Numbered from the stretch's first letter, positions 36,087 through 45,689 are shown. The stretch is DNA of 64,000 nt from Flagellimonas taeanensis (GCF_003584105.1 NZ_QXFO01000017.1:1-64000); one strand, 5' to 3'. The notes: generated from the sequence alone by a model not told the origin. Translations and numbers: made by a program.

Positions 36087-39000
36087 TTAGAACTTTAGGT
36101 TTACTCCCATTGTAAAGGACTTGGTCAATGGAAAAGCGCCATAATCTTCTCCCGGAGTCAAACTATTGGTTGTAATGCTACTAACCTCAGGGTTGTAGCC
36201 CATATAGTCTGTAATGGTAAACAAGTTGGTACCGGTGATGTAGAAACGTAGTTTTTGGATCTTGTTGCCGAACAGATTATCGGTCGGCAAAGTGTACCCT
36301 AGTGTAACATTTCTCAAACGGATATAGGACCCATCCTCAACCTGAAAAGATGATGGTCTTTGGTTGTTACCGTGGTTACCAGTTCCCCTGTCCGCTCTTG
36401 GAACCCACCCATTTCCTGGGTCGGAGGCCGATCGCCAACGATCATTGAACGCTGCATATGAGTTAAAGTTGGCCTCTCCATTCAACAAGTGCCTTCCGGT
36501 AAGGTTGAGTATCTCATTGCCCTCGACCCCTTGTATCAAGAAACCGAAATCAACGCCCTTAAAACTTAGCCTGTTGTTGATACCCCAAGTAAAGTCTGGA
36601 AAATAACTTCCCGTAACGGTCCTATCATCTGGGGTAATCTGACCATCACCGTCTACATCCTTGAACTTGAAGTCCCCTGGGCCGGGATTGGGAGCCTGAG
36701 TATCGACTGGAGCATTATCAATTTCCTCTTGAGTCTGATAAATACCTTCCACAACATAACCGTAGTAGCTGCCTATAGGGTCCCCTACCCTTGTTACGTG
36801 GCGGATACCCGCACTACCTGTGGAATATATGGGTTCATTGCCCTCATTGAGTGCTAGCACTTCATTTTTGTTGGTAGAGAAGTTGATATCGGTATCCCAG
36901 CTGAAATCGCCCACAAAGTTTTTGGTGCTCAAAGCAATTTCAAAACCTTTGTTCTGGACCTTACCAAGATTTCTCAAAGTGGTCTCAAAGCCAGATACGG
37001 ATGAAATGGCCACGTTCAGCAAGAGATCCCTGGTTTTGGTGTCATAGTAGTCCGCCAACAGGAACACCCTGTTGTTGAAGAGTCCCAACTCCAGACCCAC
37101 ATCCACTTGCTCGGATTTTTCCCAAGTCAAATTGGGGTTTGGAATGGTGGACTGGATGATTCCGTTGACCTCATTGCCGGCCAGGTTATAGTTCTGTGGG
37201 GACAATAGACCTACAGCTCCATAATTTGGTATCTCAAAGTTACCTGTCTGCCCCCAACTCATTCTAAGTTTCAATTCGGAGATGGTCTCCGAAGAGGATA
37301 GGAAAGATTCCTCGTTCAATCTCCACCCAACTGAGAATGAAGGGAAATATCCAGTTTGGTTGTTCTTACCAAAACGGGAAGATTTATCGGAACGGATGGT
37401 TCCTGTAAAGAGGTATTTGTCCTTAAAACTATAGTTGACCCTGAACAGCGAAGAGAGTAAGGACCATTGTTCCTTCACTGATGTTCCGGCATATACCTGT
37501 CCACCGCTAATGGTGGTCACCAGATCATCGGGATAGTTATTGGCCACAACCCTTTCCAGTCTTACATTGTCCTTTTGGGCGGTATATCCCAAAACGGCAT
37601 CCACGTAGTGGTCCCCGATTTCCTTTTTCCAACTCAATGTATTCTCCCACAACCAGTTGGTCTCGGTAGACGTAGATGCCTGCCCATAAGGATTTCCTAC
37701 AGTGGAGTTACGCAGCAACAATGTATTGGCCCGGTAAAAATCTTGGTTGAACAAGTTGATGTAAACACCTCCCAAGGTTTTAAAGCTCAGATCGGGTAGG
37801 ATATCGTAGGTCAAACCAAGGGTTCCCCTGTTCTGAAATTGGAATATCTGATCGTCCACTCCCTCTATGATCGCCAAGGGGTTACTGGCCGTGGTGGTTC
37901 CTCCTGCCAAGTGGGATTGGTTGTCCAACTGATTGATGGTTCCATCCGCATTGTAAGGTTTCACCACCGGGGAATGCACTATGGCCGAGTATACAATTCC
38001 TGGAGGGGTCGCAAAGTATGGTGAATTTGCAGGCACCCTTTGGTTTTCGGTCACTGTAGGGGCCAACCTTAGATCTAGGTTCAACTTCTCGGTCAATTGG
38101 GAGTTGAGGTTCATCAGCACAGAATACCTTTCAAATTTTGATTTTTCTATGATTCCGTTTTGGGAGAAATACCCTGCGGAAGTATAGAAACTTGTCTTGT
38201 TCCTGATCGGGGATGCATAGGAGAAGTTATAGCTCTGGACGACTCCTGTCTTAAAAATCAAATCTTGCCAATCCGTATCGGTACCATCCCAGTTCACATA
38301 GGATGCAGGCATTTCATAATTTGTATTCCCACGATCACCAGGTCCTATGGGATCATCGACCGAAGCTCCTGGGATATCCACCAAATAATTGTTGTTCCTG
38401 GCATCCCTTGTATAATCGATAAGTTCAGCGGCATTCATTAGGTCTATCTTGTTGGCCACCGATTGGATGCTCACGTAGGAATCAAAAGAGAAGACTCCTT
38501 CTTCGGTACTTGAACCTTTTTTTGTGGTGATGAGCAATACCCCGTTACCACCTCTAGATCCATAAATTGCGGCGGCGCTGGCATCTTTCAATACCTGCAT
38601 GGATTCAATATCGTTCGGGTTAAGGGTTCCCAATGGGTTGATGGTCGGCGGTTGAAATGCCTGTGACTGATTGGACAAGGAACCCAATTGGCTGGATGAT
38701 GTAAGGTTTCGGGAAATTGGTATTCCATCCACTACGAACAATGGATCGTTACCAGCGGAAATGGAACCTGAACCCCTGATCCTAATATTGGGGGCCGCTC
38801 CCGGTTCACCTGAAACTTCCTGGACCTGCACACCTGCCACTTGTCCAATAAGTGCTCCTTCTGGTGTAATCGTAGGAACGTTTACTATGGTTTCCGGTTG
38901 GATGGAAACTACGGAACCCGTTACTTTTGTTTTTGCGAGTGTACCATACCCCACAACTACCACTTCTTCCAAAGCGGCTGCATCAGGCTCCATCCTAACA

Positions 39001-39611
39001 GTTACGGTAGTTAGACCGGCAACACTGACTTCTTTGGGCTTATAGCCAATGTAGGTTACCTGTATAACGGTGGTCCCAGAAGGCAATGAGAGTTCGAACT
39101 TCCCATCAAAATCGGTAGTTGTCCCCACTGTGGTTCCTTTGGCAATGATGCTTGCCCCTGGCAACGGGACCCCATTTTCGTCCACAACCGTACCTGTAAG
39201 CATCGATTGGGGGTCTTGGATCTCAATTTTCTTTTGGGGCACCAATGAAGGGAGGGTGGGTTCTCCAACCTTTTTGATGACAATCTGCCTTGCGATTACC
39301 TCATAGCTCAATCCTGAACCTTTAAAAAGTTGTTTCAAAAAATCCTCAATGCACAAATTTTTATGAAAAATGGTGACCTTTCTAGTAAGGTCCACTTCAG
39401 AAGCCTCATAAAAAAACTTGTATCCGGTGGATTTTGTAATGGTCTCAAAGATGTCCCCAACTTGTTGGTTTTCAAAGCTCATGGTGACGACATCGTCCTG
39501 TGCACAATTGGTGGCGTTGCCAAAACTGAAAAAAAGTAGCAAGGACAAACAGCACAATACATTCTTACTGAGCTTTTTAGCCCAGGCACATATAGTTTGG
39601 TTTTCTTTCAT
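36087..39611 (-). CDS. SusC-family TonB-dependent transducer with STN domain (locus 3)
   Basis: An 1174-residue SusC. Following a signal peptide is an STN domain (about 43-112: VTMSFENQQVGDIFETI, then SGLSYEVIARQIVIKK), which contacts FecR anti-sigma proteins. Then come a CarboxypepD_reg domain (TGTVVDENGVPLPGASII, about 139-225), TonB box LEEVVVVGYG, the plug (RIRGSGSISAGNDPLFVVDG, SMQVLKDASAAAIYGSRGGNG) and the barrel ending TMGVNLKF. It imports glycan and signals its presence to the FecR/sigma pair encoded 66 bp and 1.4 kb upstream. With locus 1 lacking an STN, the two loci use different control logic. Confidence 0.95.
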   Translation of the reverse strand: MKENQTICAWAKKLSKNVLCCLSLLLFFSFGNATNCAQDDVVTMSFENQQVGDIFETITKSTGYKFFYEASEVDLTRKVTIFHKNLCIEDFLKQLFKGSGLSYEVIARQIVIKKVGEPTLPSLVPQKKIEIQDPQSMLTGTVVDENGVPLPGASIIAKGTTVGTTTDFDGKFELSLPSGTTVIQVTYIGYKPKEVSVAGLTTVTVRMEPDAAALEEVVVVGYGTLAKTKVTGSVVSIQPETIVNVPTITPEGALIGQVAGVQVQEVSGEPGAAPNIRIRGSGSISAGNDPLFVVDGIPISRNLTSSSQLGSLSNQSQAFQPPTINPLGTLNPNDIESMQVLKDASAAAIYGSRGGNGVLLITTKKGSSTEEGVFSFDSYVSIQSVANKIDLMNAAELIDYTRDARNNNYLVDIPGASVDDPIGPGDRGNTNYEMPASYVNWDGTDTDWQDLIFKTGVVQSYNFSYASPIRNKTSFYTSAGYFSQNGIIEKSKFERYSVLMNLNSQLTEKLNLDLRLAPTVTENQRVPANSPYFATPPGIVYSAIVHSPVVKPYNADGTINQLDNQSHLAGGTTTASNPLAIIEGVDDQIFQFQNRGTLGLTYDILPDLSFKTLGGVYINLFNQDFYRANTLLLRNSTVGNPYGQASTSTETNWLWENTLSWKKEIGDHYVDAVLGYTAQKDNVRLERVVANNYPDDLVTTISGGQVYAGTSVKEQWSLLSSLFRVNYSFKDKYLFTGTIRSDKSSRFGKNNQTGYFPSFSVGWRLNEESFLSSSETISELKLRMSWGQTGNFEIPNYGAVGLLSPQNYNLAGNEVNGIIQSTIPNPNLTWEKSEQVDVGLELGLFNNRVFLLADYYDTKTRDLLLNVAISSVSGFETTLRNLGKVQNKGFEIALSTKNFVGDFSWDTDINFSTNKNEVLALNEGNEPIYSTGSAGIRHVTRVGDPIGSYYGYVVEGIYQTQEEIDNAPVDTQAPNPGPGDFKFKDVDGDGQITPDDRTVTGSYFPDFTWGINNRLSFKGVDFGFLIQGVEGNEILNLTGRHLLNGEANFNSYAAFNDRWRSASDPGNGWVPRADRGTGNHGNNQRPSSFQVEDGSYIRLRNVTLGYTLPTDNLFGNKIQKLRFYITGTNLFTITDYMGYNPEVSSITTNSLTPGEDYGAFPLTKSFTMGVNLKF

Positions 39612-39677
39612 GATTATTTTAGTCTAGTCAGTTAGTATTTGTTTTTTTTTGGTTTTTAAAGTTTCACATCATAGGCA

Positions 39678-40856
39678 TCACTGTTTTTCGGGTTCTGTAA
39701 TAGTTATCGTGTTCCCTTCTTTGGAATAGCTAAAATGGGTATGGGCCTGTATGGTCCGTAGAATGCGATCAAGGTCTTCCTCATCGAACATCCCGGTGAA
39801 CCTCCGCTCCCCGAGCTTTTCATGCTTGTTGACAATCTTGATATTGAACTGTCGTTGAAGTCTTTTAATGATTTCCGACATTTCCTCGTTCTCGAACGAC
39901 AATACGCCCTGGGTCCAAGAAATATATGGGGTCACATCCACATCCTCAATGACGAACCGATCTCCGCTCCCTTCCTTGTTCGATGCCCTCTGGGAAGGTT
40001 TTAGCATCTGTAAACTTCCGGCCACGGTATGTTCTGTGGAACCGATCCCAACCGACCCTTCCACGAGAACAACTTCAGAAATGTTATCCTCATCATAAGC
40101 CGAAATATTAAACACGGTACCAAAAACTTGGGTGTACATGTTCTTAGTGCCTACTATGAATGGTTGCTCTGGGTTCTTCGCCACCTCAAAAAATGCCTCT
40201 CCCTCCAATTGTACCTCTCTTTTGTCCATCCCTACAAATGAAGATGGGTAGGTTAGGGTGGACCCAGAGTTGAGCCTTACCACCGAACCATCCTGCAGGG
40301 TCAGGGAAAGACTTTTACCAAATGGTACCCTAAGGACGTTTTTTTTCACCTTGCCCTTGGTATCGGCCTCGGCATTCTGGGACAATACCCCTTTTACCAA
40401 TGAAACTACCGTTTTTCCACTTTTGCTCTTGACAGTTGCGTCGCTATCGGGATCAAAACTGATGATTTCCCCATTATCCAACTGAAGGGTTATTTGATCG
40501 GAATCCAATCGGGGCTCCAAAACTGATGGCGAATTTTTTTGTAGGATAAAATAGGCTGCAGATGCGACGAGTATAACAATAGCGGCAGCATATTTCAAGA
40601 CCTGTCTGCCCATGTACAAGGTGCGGACCTTCCTGCTTTCCTTTTCCTTGATGGTTTCCAAGAATTGTTTGAAAGCCTCTTCCGTTTCCCATGAACGGTT
40701 TTGATAATTGATAAGAAAGTCAGCCTGCACTAATTTTTTAAAGACCTCTTGGTTGTTCCCTTTCTTGACCCATTCATATAAAATGGTCATTTCCTCAGGG
40801 GTCGCCTCTTGGTTGATGTACTTGGTAATAATCCTCCTGATATCGAGTCTGGTCAT
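39678..40856 (-). CDS. FecR-type anti-sigma factor (locus 3)
   Basis: A 392-residue membrane protein. The cytoplasmic N-terminus (about 1-85) is helical and should hold the sigma factor; YAAAIVILVASAAYFIL (about 90-106) is the membrane helix. The periplasmic part holds the FecR beta domain (RVPFGKSLSLTLQDGSVVRLNSGSTLTYP, VQLEGEAFFEVA, FGTVFNISAYD, VVLVEGSVGI) and a C-terminal STN-like segment (MSEIIKRLQRQFNIKIV, RRFTGMFDEEDLDRIL). It sits between the sigma gene (148 bp upstream) and the STN-SusC gene, the usual order. Glycan passing through SusC should relieve its hold on sigma. Confidence 0.93.
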   Translation of the reverse strand: MTRLDIRRIITKYINQEATPEEMTILYEWVKKGNNQEVFKKLVQADFLINYQNRSWETEEAFKQFLETIKEKESRKVRTLYMGRQVLKYAAAIVILVASAAYFILQKNSPSVLEPRLDSDQITLQLDNGEIISFDPDSDATVKSKSGKTVVSLVKGVLSQNAEADTKGKVKKNVLRVPFGKSLSLTLQDGSVVRLNSGSTLTYPSSFVGMDKREVQLEGEAFFEVAKNPEQPFIVGTKNMYTQVFGTVFNISAYDEDNISEVVLVEGSVGIGSTEHTVAGSLQMLKPSQRASNKEGSGDRFVIEDVDVTPYISWTQGVLSFENEEMSEIIKRLQRQFNIKIVNKHEKLGERRFTGMFDEEDLDRILRTIQAHTHFSYSKEGNTITITEPEKQ

Positions 40857-41004
40857 TGGATATATGTTGTCTCTTTACTAAACAGACGCATGTTTTAAAA
40901 AAAACCCTTACCCTATCGTAAAATTTTAACATTTAAAATATAGAAATGCCCATTTATCCTTAAAAAGGATAGAAGAAGTACAAATGGAAATCATGGGTGT
41001 AGGC

Positions 41005-41559
41005 CTAGAAAAATAGGGAGAGTTGTGCCTTTAGCCGTTTTAGTGCTTTGGCCATATGCACCTCAACTGTTTTTATGGAAATATGGAGTTTCTCGGAAAT
41101 TTCTTTGTATTTAAGACCTTCCTTTTTGCTCAGGATAAATACCATTTTACACTGCTCAGGTAAATTTTCTATTTCTGCCTCTACTTTCTTGAGCCGTTCC
41201 TCAAAAAGGGAAGTATCGGTTTCCATCAACCCAAGATAAGCTTCCTGTTTCAAGCTCTCCAAGAGTTGAAACTCCTTTTTTTCTTTTCTTTTGCTGTCCA
41301 AAAATAAATTGTAGGCTATCTTGAAGAGGTATTTTTTGAGGCTGTTCTCCTTGATAAAGAGCTTTTCCCGGTTGGACCACATCTTTATAAAGGCCTGTTG
41401 CACAACATCTTCCGACACCCGCATATCCCCTGAAATGGCAGCTATGTAATTACACAGTTCCCGATGGTATTGCTTGAACAAATGGCCATAGGCTTCCTCT
41501 GAGCCTTTTCTTAGCTGCTCAACGAGGTAATTTTCGTTATGATAGCTCTTTTGGTCCAT
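41005..41559 (-). CDS. ECF RNA polymerase sigma factor (locus 3)
   Basis: A 184-residue ECF sigma factor of the Bacteroidota FecI/SigW-like type. Region 2 spans about residues 20-90 (HLFKQYHRELCNYIAAISGD, VSEDVVQQAFIKMWSNREKL) and region 4 about 125-180 (LPEQCKMVFILSKKEGLKYKEISEKLHISIKTVEVHMAKALKRLK), joined by a lysine-rich linker. It should direct transcription of the downstream susC-susD genes once released by FecR. It starts 49 bp after the FAD oxidase gene, so the oxidase may be in the same transcript or may simply precede it. Confidence 0.94.
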   Translation of the reverse strand: MDQKSYHNENYLVEQLRKGSEEAYGHLFKQYHRELCNYIAAISGDMRVSEDVVQQAFIKMWSNREKLFIKENSLKKYLFKIAYNLFLDSKRKEKKEFQLLESLKQEAYLGLMETDTSLFEERLKKVEAEIENLPEQCKMVFILSKKEGLKYKEISEKLHISIKTVEVHMAKALKRLKAQLSLFF

Positions 41560-41608
41560 GTTATTTTTAAAGGTTGGCCAGTCTTGATCTAGGCAATAAC
41601 GTATATTC

Positions 41609-42808
41609 TTAAATTTTACGGTCTATCACATATCTTGCTTCTTCCACTTGAACCGTATCCTTGGTAAGATGCCTCCACCTGTACCTACTGGAAAATTCAT
41701 GGGTTTTCCCTTCCACGATATCTGCAGCCATCGGGCCCAATAGCGGGGCCATCTTCAATCCGTGTCCACTTCCTCCCGAACTCACGGACAGTCCTTTTAT
41801 AGTTGGATGGTTATCTATCCAGAAATGCCCATCCAATGTATCCGTGTATAAACACCTACGGGTATACACCAATGGTGCATTTGCCAACCCGGGAAAGGAT
41901 TCCTTCACAAAAGACCTCATCTCCTCTACCTCTGCATCGGAAACCCGTCTGTCCCCCTTTTCCGGGTCTATCTCGCTACCATTTGAATGCTTGGCAAGCT
42001 TCACAATCCCCTGTTCTTCCAAGTAAGGGAATCCATACCATCCTGTATTGGAAATATCTGCCGTAAAAACCGGAAAGTTATCCCCACTAAATTTTTTCGT
42101 GTCATTCGGCCTCAACCAGAAAACAGGGTGCCCTGTGGATTTCATATAGGGCCGCAGTTCTGGCATCAATACCGGGGTATGGGGACCAGCCGCCACCAAT
42201 ACGCGGTCTGCAGCATATTTTTCATTCTCCATCGTCCCAACCCCTTTCACCATACCGGTGTCGGTATCAATCCTGTTCACTGTCTGCCCTTCATGGACAT
42301 GTACACCAAGTTCCCTTGCATGGGCCATCAAGGTCGTTAGCGTTAGTGTTGCATTTGCGTATCCCCCTATCGGGTTATAGATGGCCTCTGAATATGTTTG
42401 TGCATTTATCGCAGGAAATCTTTTTCGGATTTCCGATGGTGGTAATTGCTCTACCTCATACCCGTTGCGCAACAATTCCCTATAGCTAAACTTTTCAAAG
42501 CTTTGCTCCCCACTTTCAATGGATTTTCTGCAAAGCATCAAAAAACCCACTTCGTGGTAGAGTTCCTTCCCGAAGACATTGTTCCACTCCCGCCAAAGTT
42601 GGATGGACCGTTCGGCCATCTTAAAATATTCCCGGTCCGATCCATACTCCATACGTACCGCCTTGGTAACATCTGTCGATGCTGCCATGTGGTGCGGCAA
42701 TGTGTCCGGATTCAACAATCCCACCTTATATTTTCGTTTGGCCAGTTCCACGGCTGCGGTAACACCAAATATTCCGCCTCCTATAACAAGAACGTCATAC
42801 TTTTTCAT
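41609..42808 (-). CDS. Covalent-FAD secondary-amine oxidase (monomeric sarcosine oxidase-like)
   Basis: A 399-residue DAO-family flavoenzyme. The Rossmann GGGIFGVTAAVELAKR (about 9-24) is followed by the motif HHMAASTDVTKAVRMEYG, close to the ASxGxxRxxR-type stretch of sarcosine oxidases. C319 in TRRCLYTDTLDGHFWID matches the cysteine (315 in Bacillus MSOX) that binds FAD covalently. GGSGHGLKMAPLLG near 345 is the C-terminal FAD motif. Members oxidise N-methyl amino acids, pipecolate or fructosyl amino acids to amine, aldehyde and hydrogen peroxide. In a glycan locus an N-alkyl amino sugar or Amadori-type compound is a fair guess. It diverges from the RpiR gene. Confidence 0.85.
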   Translation of the reverse strand: MKKYDVLVIGGGIFGVTAAVELAKRKYKVGLLNPDTLPHHMAASTDVTKAVRMEYGSDREYFKMAERSIQLWREWNNVFGKELYHEVGFLMLCRKSIESGEQSFEKFSYRELLRNGYEVEQLPPSEIRKRFPAINAQTYSEAIYNPIGGYANATLTLTTLMAHARELGVHVHEGQTVNRIDTDTGMVKGVGTMENEKYAADRVLVAAGPHTPVLMPELRPYMKSTGHPVFWLRPNDTKKFSGDNFPVFTADISNTGWYGFPYLEEQGIVKLAKHSNGSEIDPEKGDRRVSDAEVEEMRSFVKESFPGLANAPLVYTRRCLYTDTLDGHFWIDNHPTIKGLSVSSGGSGHGLKMAPLLGPMAADIVEGKTHEFSSRYRWRHLTKDTVQVEEARYVIDRKI

Positions 42809-42997
42809 GGCTCTCCATTTTGGATTTGAACAATTTCAATCCACAACCATCACAATAGATAAACACAGGCATATTCCTTAGTTTGTATGCTTTGCAACTA
42901 TCTTTTAACCAATGACAATTATGTCCCCGCATGAATAAATATTCAACAAATTATAAAAAAAACTTTAATTGACATCACTATAATTGTTTTTTACAAG

Positions 42998-43019
42998 AAA
43001 GCATTATTAATATTGCTTT
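42998..43019. promoter_or_regulatory. 22-bp near-palindrome, candidate RpiR operator
   Basis: AAAGCATTATTAATATTGCTTT pairs at 10 of 11 symmetric positions. It lies 40 bp before the RpiR start and 189 bp before the divergent oxidase start. RpiR proteins typically bind such AT-rich palindromes and control their own promoter; binding here is inferred. Confidence 0.5.
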
Positions 43020-43059
43020 TTAATCTTCAACATCAATTCATTTGACTAACTTGCTAATT

Positions 43060-43914
43060 ATGAGTATACAGAAAATCAAGGATATCTGCATTTCGAAGCT
43101 TTCCGGTAAAAGAAAACTGGTCATACAATTTGCCTTGGATTTTCCAGATAAGGTGGTCTTGATGCGTATGAAAGAATTTGCCGATCATTTGGGCGTCAAC
43201 CCAGCTACGGTCGTAAAGGCCTGTAAAGCCGTGGGGCTTAATGGTTTTTTTGAATTGAGGGAGCTCTTGAAGCAAGAAGTGCAGCTCACTAGGGTAGATT
43301 CGGTATTTACAGGAATGATCCAGGAAGTCAAATCCCAGGGCAATCCCCAAAAAGTGGCCCAAGATGCTATTTTGGGTGACATCATGATGCTACAGAAAAC
43401 CTATGAGTCCATGGAGTTTAATGTCATGGAAAAAATTGCGCGGGCCATAATCGGTTCCAATCACACTTACATTGTTGGGCTGGCACATATTGGTTTGGTT
43501 GCCAGATATATGGAACGTATCTGTAGGTCTGCGGTACCCCAAATCCATGCCAGTACCGAATACCATGGTGAACTTTTCTTGAACATGGATCATTTCAGTG
43601 AAAAAGATGTGGTGGTGGGTATTTGCTTGGACAAATGTCAGAACCAGACCATCGATGCCCTAAAGTTTGCCAAGGAAAGAAATGCGACCACTGTGGCAAT
43701 TGTGGACAGTAATCTCTCCCCATTGTTGGAACATAGCGACCTTTCCATTTTGATCAATAGTTCCCATAGTTTTTACTTTGGTGGAATGGTCGGGGCATAC
43801 AGTGTGGTAAATGCCATTTTTTATAGCATGGCGAACATTCTTAAAGAAGAGACCGTCGCGCGGTTCAAGTTTTTCAGGGACATGTCCGAAAAGCAAAACA
43901 TCTATAAAACTTAA
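43060..43914 (+). CDS. MurR/RpiR family transcriptional regulator (HTH + SIS)
   Basis: With the ATG at 43060 (MSIQKIKDICISKLSGK) the protein has 284 residues; an upstream TTG is a less likely start. The N-terminal RpiR helix-turn-helix (about 1-75) has MKEFADHLGVNPATVVKACKAVG as its recognition region. The SIS sugar-phosphate domain (about 115-255) includes HTYIVGLAHIGLVARYMERI, DVVVGICLDKCQNQTIDALKFAKERN and TTVAIVDSNLSPL. The usual SGxS of SIS domains is replaced by GLAHIG, so ligand contacts may differ. RpiR regulators sense phosphosugars, which fits a ROK kinase product. It likely controls locus 3, from which it diverges. Confidence 0.9.
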   Translation: MSIQKIKDICISKLSGKRKLVIQFALDFPDKVVLMRMKEFADHLGVNPATVVKACKAVGLNGFFELRELLKQEVQLTRVDSVFTGMIQEVKSQGNPQKVAQDAILGDIMMLQKTYESMEFNVMEKIARAIIGSNHTYIVGLAHIGLVARYMERICRSAVPQIHASTEYHGELFLNMDHFSEKDVVVGICLDKCQNQTIDALKFAKERNATTVAIVDSNLSPLLEHSDLSILINSSHSFYFGGMVGAYSVVNAIFYSMANILKEETVARFKFFRDMSEKQNIYKT

Positions 43915-43996
43915 AATGATGGCCCAATTATCGCTCTAGGGCAGGATGAAATTGTTTGGGAACCATTTCTCTTTTGATGTCAATGTTTTTTAGATA

Positions 43997-44023
43997 TGAT
44001 TTGGTGTTAGCCGAATCATTTTT
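43997..44023 (+). terminator. Terminator of the RpiR gene
   Basis: TGATTTGG and CCGAATCA form an 8-bp stem with one G-T pair and a TGTTAG loop, followed by TTTTT. It lies 83 bp after the RpiR stop on the plus strand. Confidence 0.7.
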
Positions 44024-44068
44024 CGCCGTTTTTAGCCTTCAATTGTAATGATCGGAACGTCAGAATTA

Positions 44069-45094
44069 TCACCTACCTCTGTCTCTTCTCCCCAATTTAC
44101 TGAAAATATGGTGTTGCGTTGCCGTAAAATAGTCCCTGAATCCCTGGTTCAATGGATGGTCCTCCCTAGCCGCCCGGATACCCAAAAACGGATACAACGC
44201 TATGATCTCATGGGAAAGGGACTCCACAACATTCGAAGCTTCTTCATGTATTTTGGCCACTAAGGATTCCGGCACCTCCCCATCACTATCAACCAAGGTT
44301 TGCACATGGGTTGCAAATCCCATCGCACTTTGGTCGGCGCTTGTAATCGTAGCAAGCAGCTTGTCCAAGGGTACATCTGGAATCGATAGTTTTTGGGCCT
44401 CCTCCAAAATATATGCGGCCATACCCATGTAATTGACCCACAATGTCAAATCGGCAAACACAGAAAATGGTATTTTGAAAATGGAATGGGGAAGATGCAG
44501 GTCGTTATACATAAAGCTATATTTTCCATGGACCCATTTGGACTTGACCTCGAAGGAATGTGTTGCTGTAGCTTTCAGTCCCATGGCATCCCAGTCCTTG
44601 ACTACCCTAACATCTTCTCTTTTTAGGACAAAAGATCGAATCATTGGATCGCCATTATCCAGAAGTAGGTCCTTTCCTCCTTCTTGGATCTTTGCATTCA
44701 AGGTAAAGTGGGTCAGGTACGGTGCCCCAGTGGCATATTTCCACGTTCCTGTGATGGTATAGCCATCCCCAAATTTATCGGCAACCCCAAAAACACCCCC
44801 ACTGCCTCCAAAGCATACCGTTCTTTCCTGATCACCAAAGATTTCACTGGCCACTTTGCCCTCCAGATTCCCAATAAAGAAGTTCGCCCCACCGCACAAG
44901 GTCACTGTCCACCCAAGACTACCATCTATCTGGGCAAGAGACCTCAGCTTTTTCAATCCTTCAGGCAATGACAGTTCCAATCCCCCATAAGCCTTGGGCA
45001 CCCATAGGTTCCAAAGGTTGTTTTGTTCGATCCAATCGATGATCTGTTGCGGGAACTCTTCTTGCCCCAAACAAAGTCCTCTAAGTTTTTGCAT
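44069..45094 (-). CDS. Acyl-CoA dehydrogenase-fold flavoprotein in the TPP-riboswitch transcript
   Basis: Starting at MQKLRGLCLG (45094) the protein has 341 residues. The N-terminal helical part (NNLWNLWVPKAYGGLELSLPEGLKKLRSLAQIDGSLGW) is followed by the beta domain with the flavin stretch YTITGTWKYATGAPYLTH and WDAMGLKATATHSFEV, and a C-terminal helical bundle ending DYFTATQHHIFSKLG. This resembles group D flavin monooxygenases (HsaA/HpaB-like) at least as much as true acyl-CoA dehydrogenases, and no catalytic glutamate is obvious. The start overlaps the PnuC-family gene by 14 bp, so it is almost certainly expressed with it under thiamine control. A role in handling a thiamine-related compound is inferred. 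Confidence 0.78.
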   Translation of the reverse strand: MQKLRGLCLGQEEFPQQIIDWIEQNNLWNLWVPKAYGGLELSLPEGLKKLRSLAQIDGSLGWTVTLCGGANFFIGNLEGKVASEIFGDQERTVCFGGSGGVFGVADKFGDGYTITGTWKYATGAPYLTHFTLNAKIQEGGKDLLLDNGDPMIRSFVLKREDVRVVKDWDAMGLKATATHSFEVKSKWVHGKYSFMYNDLHLPHSIFKIPFSVFADLTLWVNYMGMAAYILEEAQKLSIPDVPLDKLLATITSADQSAMGFATHVQTLVDSDGEVPESLVAKIHEEASNVVESLSHEIIALYPFLGIRAAREDHPLNQGFRDYFTATQHHIFSKLGRRDRGR

Positions 45095-45689
45095 ATCCCC
45101 GACCATCCTCTTGTTTTTTCCTCTCCAAAATCTTTTTCCATTTGATGTATCCTGATATCGCCACTAAAAACAGGAAGGTGGTCAACCCTGCATAGACATA
45201 GAGTTCCTTGTAGATCAAAAGTGGGACGGATATAAGGTTACTGATGTTCAGATAGATCCAGTTTTCTATCTTTCGCTTGGCCATCAACCACATACCGGCC
45301 CAGGCAAAAGCACAGACCACGGCATCCCAATAAGGGACGTCGGAATCTGTATGTCCGGCCAACCAGTAGGCCATAAGGACAAAGCAGCCCAACACTATCC
45401 CTATCGCAATACCATGCTCTTTCTTGGTGGCGTAGGCAATGGGGGATTCTTGTTTCTGTTTTCCCATTTTCCAATAGAACCACCCATATATACTCATGAC
45501 CAAATAATAAAGATTGAGCAAAATATCGGCGTACAACCGGGAATGGTACAGCACCCAGATACTGATCAGAATAGCAATGATCCCAAAAAGATAATTGTGG
45601 ATATTGTTTTGACGGGCCAAGAGTACTTGAACCACGCCAAAGGCCGTTCCAAGCCATTGCAATACGGTCAATTGTGAAAAAAAATCCAT
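45081..45689 (-). CDS. pnuT: PnuC-family transporter, probable thiamine transporter PnuT
   Basis: A 202-residue membrane protein with about seven helices. It has the PnuC-family pattern: TAFGVVQVLLARQNNIHNYLFGIIAILISIWVLY, then LLNLYYLVMSIYGWFYWK (the WxxW-type segment that stacks on the aromatic substrate), and C-terminally KRKIENWIYLNISNLISVPLLIYKELYVY. PnuC proteins import nicotinamide riboside, whereas PnuT members import thiamine and in Bacteroidota are typically under TPP riboswitches. Such a riboswitch lies 79 bp upstream here, which decides for PnuT. A flavoprotein gene overlaps its 3' end. Confidence 0.87.
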   Translation of the reverse strand: MDFFSQLTVLQWLGTAFGVVQVLLARQNNIHNYLFGIIAILISIWVLYHSRLYADILLNLYYLVMSIYGWFYWKMGKQKQESPIAYATKKEHGIAIGIVLGCFVLMAYWLAGHTDSDVPYWDAVVCAFAWAGMWLMAKRKIENWIYLNISNLISVPLLIYKELYVYAGLTTFLFLVAISGYIKWKKILERKKQEDGRGYAKT

